From Opisthorchis felineus (lineage: Eukaryota; Platyhelminthes; Trematoda; Opisthorchiida; Opisthorchiidae): a stretch of 64,000 bases of DNA. Location of the stretch: contig SJOL01008583.1 in the NCBI GenBank assembly GCA_004794785.1, positions 206,692 through 270,691 of the forward strand, written 5' to 3'. The position numbers and the translations under genes were made by a program. The first letter of the stretch is position 1; each line of letters begins with the position of its first letter. The notes beneath the pieces were generated by a model, which saw only the letters and a list, made by a program, of their open reading frames with translations, made no database searches and had not been told where the DNA came from. Shown here in pieces: positions 57,251 to 64,000 of this stretch.

Positions 57251-57408
57251 TGTAATAACGGTATTTTCTCAGCTTAATTCTCGGCCCGAAACTCCCAAGC
57301 TAGCGTTCCTGTCAAAACAACCACCAAGGGTCACAACGCGTATCAACGTCCAAAACCATGTCGAGAACACATGTACAGCGCGTCGTTTATAAATTGGATG
57401 CGGCGACA
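57251..57408 (-). repeat. LTR-like repeat, left copy
   Basis: It aligns with 59693-59831: TGTAATAACGGTATTTTCTC against TGTATTAACAGCATTTTATC, then CAAAACAACCACCA(A/G)GGGTCAC, CAGCGCGT(C/T)GTTTATAAA and GGATGCGGCG(A/G)CA. Both copies run TG to CA. It carries a segment of about 20 nt missing from the other copy. Confidence 0.7.
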
Positions 57409-57439
57409 ATGTAATATACGGTGTCTGCAAGGTTGATTG

Positions 57440-57985
57440 ATTTATATGTAAGTAATGGTGAAAAATTTTGCCTAGTTGAAGTGCGCGCTCTGAGCTTGAA
57501 AATCCTCTTACCATGTACCCGCCGTGTTGGCTGGATCAACGGTGAGAAATCTGTTGGCCAAACCTTGATCAAACGAGGCAAAAATAAGTATTAGGTCTCC
57601 TCAGAATCACGATACTCCAGGGGAAAGAGGTAAAGCACCGCGAGACGCGTTTCACGGTCCACGGATTTAAGGCCGGCAGCCATTTTCGTAGAAGCTCGTT
57701 GGACACGCTCAATGAGAATTACGTCCTTTTTTGCGTCCTGAGTAGACAATTTGGTTGGCATATTCAGGAAGCGGTCTAACGTAGGCCCCATAGAGTATTC
57801 GGAAGTTCATGCGAGTAATACGGGAGAAGGTGCGCCGAATCATCCGTAAAACAGTGAATGCCTTTTGAGCTGATTTCTCATGGTGAAGGGAGGACATGTT
57901 TGAAGAGAGCCAGATACCCAAATCCTTTTTGGCATCCATCCTCGTGAGGTCCTCCGGTCCATTCTCACCATGAACTTTATCGACT
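57440..57985 (-). mobile_element. CR1-like LINE RT C-terminal fragment
   Basis: The - strand reads [71 protein letters not shown] and [13 protein letters not shown], then FRVDPAN-like sequence. This is the typical C-terminal region of CR1/jockey-type LINEs, unlike the RTE elements elsewhere in the window. It abuts gypsy RT sequence at about 57985 and the LTR-like repeat at 57408. Confidence 0.75.
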
Positions 57986-59692
57986 ACTTGAAGAAGTCGC
58001 ATTTTTATTGGCGCACTCTGAAGCCATACTCTTGAATGCGACGAAGCCACAGCTGGTCTGCGTTGGAACCGATGACGATGAGATCGTCTAGACAGGCAGC
58101 AACGCCGGGCGCAACCTTGAGCATCATATCCATGATCTGTTGAAACATGGCTGACACTGTCTTGACACCAAATAGCAGACGGGTTCCCCTGGAACCGACC
58201 GCAGTGCGTATTGATGGTCAAAAGTTTCCAAGACTCTTCCTCAACTTCAACCTGGAAATAAGTATCGTCCAAATCAATCTTCGCGAAACACCCCCCCCCC
58301 CCATTCGTGGACGAGTAATCTGGGAGAGGCAGATTTCTGATGGGTACCTAGTGAAACAATGAGACCGGTGGAGAAGTCTGCACACAGCCAAGTGGTCCCG
58401 TTTGCCTTCTGCACCAATAAGTTCGGTGCGGTCCATGCAAAGCAGTTGGTCGGTTGAAGAACACCAGCTTTCTGTAGTCGGCCCACTTCCTGGTCAACGA
58501 TGTGTAAGGCTGCTTGCGTTACTGGGCGTTCAGGCCTAAAACCTGGTTTGGTACTGGGGTGGAGGCATACTGTGGCCCACGCTTTTGTGCACCGTCCGAG
58601 CTCGTCAGCGAATATAGATGCACAGCGTTATAGGAGGCCCCCAACTGAACTTTTCGGAAAGTGAGTTTGTTCCAGGGCACCGGATTCCGCATGTCTGAGG
58701 TGGTGTCGAACCCCGTATCAGGCCGCAAACGAATGGGGATGTTGCTGATGCAAACCATCCTAAATCCCTTTCGGCAAGCAAAACAAACTGACTGTCGCCA
58801 TCACCAAGGCGGATCGCGGCTTGTGAGCTTAATGGTGGTGTGAGGGTGGCTGCGGCATGTGAGATTAGAACAAATCTTTTTTGTGGCCACAACGATTGCA
58901 TCTGAAATATTTACGATGCCATAACAGGCAAAAACGAGCTGGATACCACTCACCACAATGCCAGCAACTTGTGGAAGGCTCGGTTTGTTTTCGAACGGGC
59001 TTATTCTCGGAGTTATTTGGGACACTAAGTTGACTGCGTGTACACAGCTGCTTGAAGCAGCAGCTGACTGGTCGATCATGGCTGTATCGTGCTTCAGGTT
59101 GCTGAGGAGTTGACATTCTGTGGTGAGGCTCTGAATCCCGGGACGATTGGAGACCGGATACAAAAATGAGTCACTGAAACTGATTCCCTTCATTGAGCTG
59201 ATCTTGAAATGCTCAGATTGCCGATTGACACCACCAGCAAACGTCTAACGGATATTGAGTGGTGGTGTTTGATCGCCGAATATATGGGACGGTTTCACCA
59301 AACTTGAGGTCGCGGGGCTGCTTGGGGAGAATAAAGTTCATATACTGTTCATGCTCCATTGTGCCGAGTTTTGGCAACAATAATCTGACTTTTCATCCGT
59401 CACCAAGCATGTAAGATGCGGCTTTGAACATGTCTTCGTACCGCTTAAACCATGAGTTAAGGGTGTTACCAGACAATGGGTCGGATGTGAACTCGGTGAT
59501 TGAGGCTGTGGTTGCATCAGCGGAAGAAATAGAAGACTAACTAGTACTGGCTGCTGATGTCTGGATCTGCAGTTTCTGAGTCAGTGATTCAATGAGCTGG
59601 AGTTGCGCTTCTTTAAACTTCTTTTGCAACCGCTTCAATAATTCTCAGAGTTGATAAAATTCGATGGACCTGGTACGTTCCCGATCGCTAAT
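57986..59692 (-). pseudogene. Degenerate Ty3/gypsy internal region: gag, protease region, RT
   Basis: The - strand gag shows FTSDPLSGNTLNSWFKRYED and VRLLLPKLGTMEHEQYMNF. A zinc-knuckle region follows with CWHCG and FRCNRCGHKKDLF. RT pieces are DEEVGRL-like sequence, [40 protein letters not shown], then [19 protein letters not shown], where the active-site Tyr is Cys. Sequence ends at DFFK, where CR1-like sequence begins. RNase H and integrase are absent. A C14 run near 58290 disrupts the frame. Confidence 0.75.
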
Positions 59693-59831
59693 TGTATTAA
59701 CAGCATTTTATCAGCATAACTATCGGCCTGAAGCTTTCAAAACAACCACCAGGGGTCACAGTGTGTCAACGCCCAAACCCAGGTCAAAAACACAAGTGCA
59801 GCGCGTTGTTTATAAAATGGATGCGGCGGCA
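59693..59831 (-). repeat. LTR-like repeat, right copy
   Basis: Partner of 57251-57408, about 139 bp. It precedes gag on the - strand, so it would be the 5' LTR of the second gypsy copy. No target duplication was found and no tRNA-type primer site is evident just inside it. Confidence 0.7.
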
Positions 59832-59899
59832 ACGTTCTTGAAATCCTCACGCCTTCTGGGTGCGGCACTGGCAACCGGCATTCGGTGAACACTGGGTCG

Positions 59900-62150
59900 T
59901 GATTATTGTTGATTCCAGACGTTCGGCCAATCAGATCTCGCGGCCCGACAAGCCCAGCAAGCAGTCGGATCTTTCAACCAATCGCGTGCAGGATAGGCTT
60001 CTCGGCCATAGAAGCACCTGACTGCTTGCGGTAAAGGAGTGTCAGTGCGGAATTCTGCCTTGAACCCTGAGTTCTTCTGGCTGGTTGATCTAATCTTCAG
60101 AAATAGAGCGCAGCTGTTGCCTGCATCGAAAGGCTTCTGCACATCCTGGGCCCTCAAAATCCACCAATGTTCTCTGTCCTCCAAACTCCTGATTTTCCGG
60201 TGTTTGGGAGATATGCCAGCGCCATCACACATTTTGGTTGTTGGTATGCAATTTCTGGTGGCACTACGATCTGATCTCGACGATATCCTACTTTTATTTA
60301 GTCGAATCAAATGGCTTTGACGAAGTATTTTTGAAAGCCGACGGCTGCCTTCTTTCACTCGCTTCCATTGGAACTCCGAAAATTCTTCTCCAAACACATG
60401 ACGTTCCCAGGATATTTCTAGCCAAATCAGCTCGATATACTTGAGCTACTGAAGCTTGCCGAATTTGGTGAATGGAGTTGCTCTACTTTGCCACACTTAA
60501 TGCTGACGGAAGTCGAAGTGATAACTAGGTTCGCAAAATTTCATGAGCAAAGCCAATTTTCGCACATCAATCACCGTCGTTATCTGAAAGCAACATTGTC
60601 TGATTGAGTCCATGACTTTCTTGTGGTTGCTTTCCTCCAAGTAACTCGATGTGATCGCTTGTGTTGGAAGACCATATCGTCCAGCAACAGAGGATGATCA
60701 GCACACGACTGAAGCGGCCCCTCCACATTATTCTTTCGCTGGGCACCGACTCCAATTCTACCACTCATCTGTGCTTCTTGCGGACTTGGTCTTCCAAATT
60801 TGGCATTCATATTCCCGCCAGAATTACGTCCCCTTCAATCTAATTGGCAGAAGCAGTTGCGAAAACTCTTGGTAAAACCCGTCATTCACAGACTCAGAAC
60901 TGCAGTTTGTCGGAGAGTATGCTGATACGACAGCTTAACACCATTTACCGTATGGACCTGCATTGGGCCAGACGACCACATAGCGCGTAGACGACTGTCT
61001 ACTGGGAGCCAGTCCAGTAAGCCACTTTTAGCCTTGGGACTGAGTGCGACCCCCGCACCTTAGATACCACGAGCCCTTGCTTCAAGTTCGCCGGATATCC
61101 GAAGAGTGAAATGTGGAATGTCTGAGCTCGTCGTGAGTAGCTTCAGGTGCACAACCGAGGCGGGGTCTTGTATGCGTGTTTCGGCAGCACAGCATGCACC
61201 GACAGAAACGGGAAGCACGGTTTTAGCAAGGGAGGTCTATTGCCCAGTTCGATATAAAGTATGGACACCAATGGCTGCAAAGTGGATCAGATCTATTTAG
61301 GTTAGTAAGTACGTTGGTTTATTTTTCAGGGTGACGTGTTAGACACAGAGTAATGTCTACTGAACTGGCAGATGGGGTGATCGCACTGCAACTTTTGATG
61401 GGTGGGGAGGAAGTGTCGGAGAAGGCCGGTGAGTGAATAGCTGCAAGCGCAAATGATGCTTCCTGGTTGCCCATGCCGCGGAAGGAGGTCTACCTAAGCC
61501 TCCGACTCAAAACTCTGACCCACAAAGCAGCGGAAAACCTGCCGTAGCCTACGACCGAAAAGTCTAAAACGAGAGGCAGCAACTTTTACGGTTATTTTGA
61601 GGGACCCTTCCTGTGGCCAATGACTCAATATTCTGACCCACTTGTCCACAGGAGGTCGGTCTGGCCGGACGGTGCAGGGAGTAGGGCATCGCATTTTCAC
61701 CCCTAATGCGGATGCGCGCAGCACGTGCCTTTTTAGCGGCACCGATATCTTTGGATGTAAAGTTATTTCCAACATATTGAATAAGGCGCAGGTGGTCACG
61801 GATAACCGTTGGGCAACCGGAATGTTTGGTTTTTAGGGCCAACCACTATTAACCTGTCCTCCCTCGGCAAAATGCAAACTCGCTCCTTCCGTAATGACGG
61901 AAATGCCGGTAAACTGCGGGAGAAATCATTACTGCGCTAACAAACCTATCGCAGAGGACAGTACAAATACCCACAGACCTCCCCGTAGTACGACTCATTG
62001 CAGAACGGGGACTCGCTGCTCTTGGTTGGGGTGCCCTACTTTGGTCTTCCTGGCATGGCTGAATATTTAAGAACTGAGTTTCAGCCAGTATGGCCTGCAG
62101 CACAGAAAACTGACCATCACGACAAGTTGACTGCTTCTGGCCAGGAGGCG
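59900..62150 (-). mobile_element. RTE-B LINE copy: 5' UTR, endonuclease, linker
   Basis: From right to left: the 5' untranslated region (about 62150-61320) is homologous to 31.95-32.77 kb and 20.6-21.5 kb and carries TGACTCA at 61621. Decayed endonuclease follows to about 60560. The linker frame (60397-59903) includes RKIRSLEDREHWWILRAQDV and SCALFLKIRSTSQKNSGF. It stops before the RT. The 5' region begins where an RTE-A copy ends at about 62190, as at 31.95 kb. Confidence 0.65.
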
Positions 62151-62189
62151 AAGAAGTCAGTGAAAATGTTGACCGGATTATGTTAACAG

Positions 62190-63840
62190 GCTTCTGGAGC
62201 ACGACCTGTTGAGCTAGTGTGATCAAAAACACTGGCCGATAGACTGAATCAAACGCGAACTTTAAGTCAAGGAACACCAAGACTGCGTGTCATCTCTATG
62301 TATTGCATTGTTCTAACGTCTGGCGCAGTGTGAAGACGTGGTTCACGCAGCTTCTACCTGGTCGAAATCCTGCTTGATGCTCACGGGTGGATGCTTCGCG
62401 TGCCTTCGTAGGACGACGAAGAACCAGTGACGCCGGACGTTTTGTTACAACAGAGGTCAAACTGAAACCCCTGCAGTTAGTACGTTCACTTTTTTGAAAT
62501 AGGGCACTATTACCGACTCTCCCCAGTTGTCTATGACGGTCTCATTCTCCCAGATAGACCCAAATAGGCTATAGAAACAACGATTAAGGAATTCGCTGTC
62601 ATCCTTGAATAGAGCGTGTAGAAGGCCATCAGGACTAGGAGCTCGATGATGCTTGAGTAGGAGTATACACTCTGACACTTCTGGGATTCCAAGATCACAG
62701 CCCACCTTTCTGTTGAAGGCCGGCAGTCCGGAGTGGAGGCAGCAGGTGGCCAACTGAATTGTCCGAAGTACTGTACCGAGCGGTCCAAACGTTCTCCTTT
62801 GCTGGATATCAGAGAGCCATTCCGGTCCCTGCTAGTTTCGTTGACAAGAGGCTTCCGAGGACCAGTCGAAGGAGTCGCGTAGAACAACTTGCGGATGTTT
62901 CCAGTATTCATGGTATCTTCCAGTTCTTAGACGTTTCGGGTCCACCAAGCTCCTCGGTCTGACAGAACACTCAATTTCACCTAGCGTCGAGTGGAGTTGT
63001 GGCTTCGATCAGGAGGAATCCGTCGCCGGTCCTCCAGCAAAGACGCGGTCCTATCAGATATCCAGTGTTTGGATGAGTTTGAGTGGGTTGTAACGCGAAC
63101 AGAACTTTTGGGTCTGATTGGCACTTTGTATATCTTTTCCTAGTGGCCGTTTATATCCGACATTGGAACGTCCGACAGGTGCTTGCGGAGGCGGTTCTGA
63201 TGGCTTTGTTTGATTTCCCGTTCCATTAGCTTCCCAATGTCTGAGCGAGGTGTGCACATTTTGCCTAGACCTGAAGAGCGCAATGAAAAGCAGTTGTGTA
63301 CAAGTGTATAGTCGGAGTGCACGCTGGTGTTTCAGAAGGAGTAACAGGTGGTGATCGAACCTATCTTCGTATTATTGACGGCAGTGTGTTCCATTTGGAT
63401 TTGGGGCCTTTTTGTTAGTACTCTGCACACGTTTGGAGCACGCAATCCCCAGTATCCGTGCGTCTTGTGCGGAACACAATACAGTCACCTGATTAGGTCT
63501 TAGAAGTGCTTAGTTTAACTGTCTGGGATTTCAAGCCACCAGTAACCACAAGGATTGCTGAACTTTTAGCCAGTTGTCAAAGGGCGCCTAGAGCGTCATG
63601 AAATTCTCTTCGGCAGATTCATGTTTACAGTTCACTGGGGCGTAAGCAGAAGCAGCAGACAAGTAGTGAGATGCCCTCACAGACCTTGCCAAACGGACCA
63701 CAAAGAGGCGGATATCAACGGGTCTCTAACCAAGTGGAGACACCTACGCTCGGTCGTTCAATGCAACACCCACTTCAGCGTATCTAGTTTCAGTGGTCTC
63801 CCCTTCACCAGAGTTGCGTGCATGGAATTTCGATGAGTGA
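62190..63840 (-). mobile_element. RTE-A LINE copy, inverted relative to 29.5-31.3 kb
   Basis: The - strand frame at 62753-62457 reads [40 protein letters not shown] and [13 protein letters not shown], almost identical to 30704-30960 on the + strand. Endonuclease and linker sequence extend to about 63840 (HSDYTLVHNCFSLRSSGLGK). RT continues to [16 protein letters not shown] and is truncated near 62190. Confidence 0.8.
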
Positions 63841-64000
63841 AAAATCGCAGTTAGGTGAACTGTAATAATTGCGTCCTCTGTCCTTGTTTATCACACAGAG
63901 CAAGTATTAATGGAGAGGGAGCCTGGAATTCGACAATGGGATAGTTGTATTCATCCTCATTGCAGTGCGCGAACGTTAAACGTAATTGAGCAGCCTGGTT
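63841..64000. other. Window end, unassigned
   Basis: Nothing recognised; probably the continuation of the RTE-A copy's 5' side or flanking DNA. Confidence 0.3.

Noticed and set aside
13500..58300. CRISPR-like or phage-like systems
   Set aside because: No spaced direct repeats, cas-like genes or bacterial gene organisation. Repeats are dispersed eukaryotic transposons.

Overview
The window looks like nuclear DNA of a flatworm, most probably a digenean trematode. The reasons are two intron-bearing animal genes, several introns of only 35-45 nt beside introns of 8-12 kb, and dense RTE-type LINE, Ty3/gypsy and tRNA-derived SINE repeats. The species cannot be named from the sequence alone. There is no sign of bacterial genes, operons, CRISPR, rRNA or phage.

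Two host genes converge tail to tail. On the + strand, a SOWAH-like (sosondowah) ankyrin-repeat gene runs from an exon at 3135-3198, whose ATG at 3148 may be the start, to a stop at 42973. Its ankyrin exons (5789-5890, 14231-14323, 25916-25988, 37890-38049) join in frame across introns of up to 12 kb. A serine-rich disordered tail (about 41135-41553) and a short last exon (42890-42973) follow. One splice phase between 38851 and 41135 is unresolved. On the - strand, a complete nine-exon HMCES/SRAP gene (abasic-site DNA-protein crosslink sensor) runs from ATG 53744 to stop 45654. Every junction is in phase and gives 395 residues, with Cys2, Asn95, Glu126 and His181 present.

Everything else recognisable is mobile DNA. 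RTE-type non-LTR fragments of at least two subfamilies (called A and B here) lie at 0.4-2.2, 6.9-7.4, 9.4-11.5, 14.6-14.9 with 18.9-21.5, 28.9-36.8, 37.0-37.2, 40.3-40.6, 51.0-52.0, 53.9-57.2 and 59.9-63.8 kb. All are broken by stops, frameshifts or deletions, although the reverse transcriptase at 56.1-57.0 kb is open for 285 codons. A 4.0-kb Ty3/gypsy element (14936-18940, - strand) has 152/153-bp LTRs and a perfect 5-bp target duplication, and it sits inside an RTE reverse-transcriptase sequence. A second, degenerate gypsy copy (57251-59831) carries a CR1-like reverse-transcriptase tail where its RNase H and integrase should be. At least six copies of one tRNA-derived SINE are scattered through the window.

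The most noteworthy signal is in the 15-19 kb gypsy element. The 18 nt directly after its 5' LTR, where the primer-binding site should be, match no usual tRNA primer (no TGG start). They are complementary over all 18 positions (17 Watson-Crick plus one G-U) to a stretch inside the LTR, which points to Tf1/sushi-like self-priming. Other points are a CR1-gypsy chimera, about 70-bp TGACTCA-bearing subrepeats in the 5' regions of RTE-B elements, and a 29-bp intronic snap-back hairpin. Beyond the possible self-primed retrotransposon, I see no evidence for a wholly new biological system.
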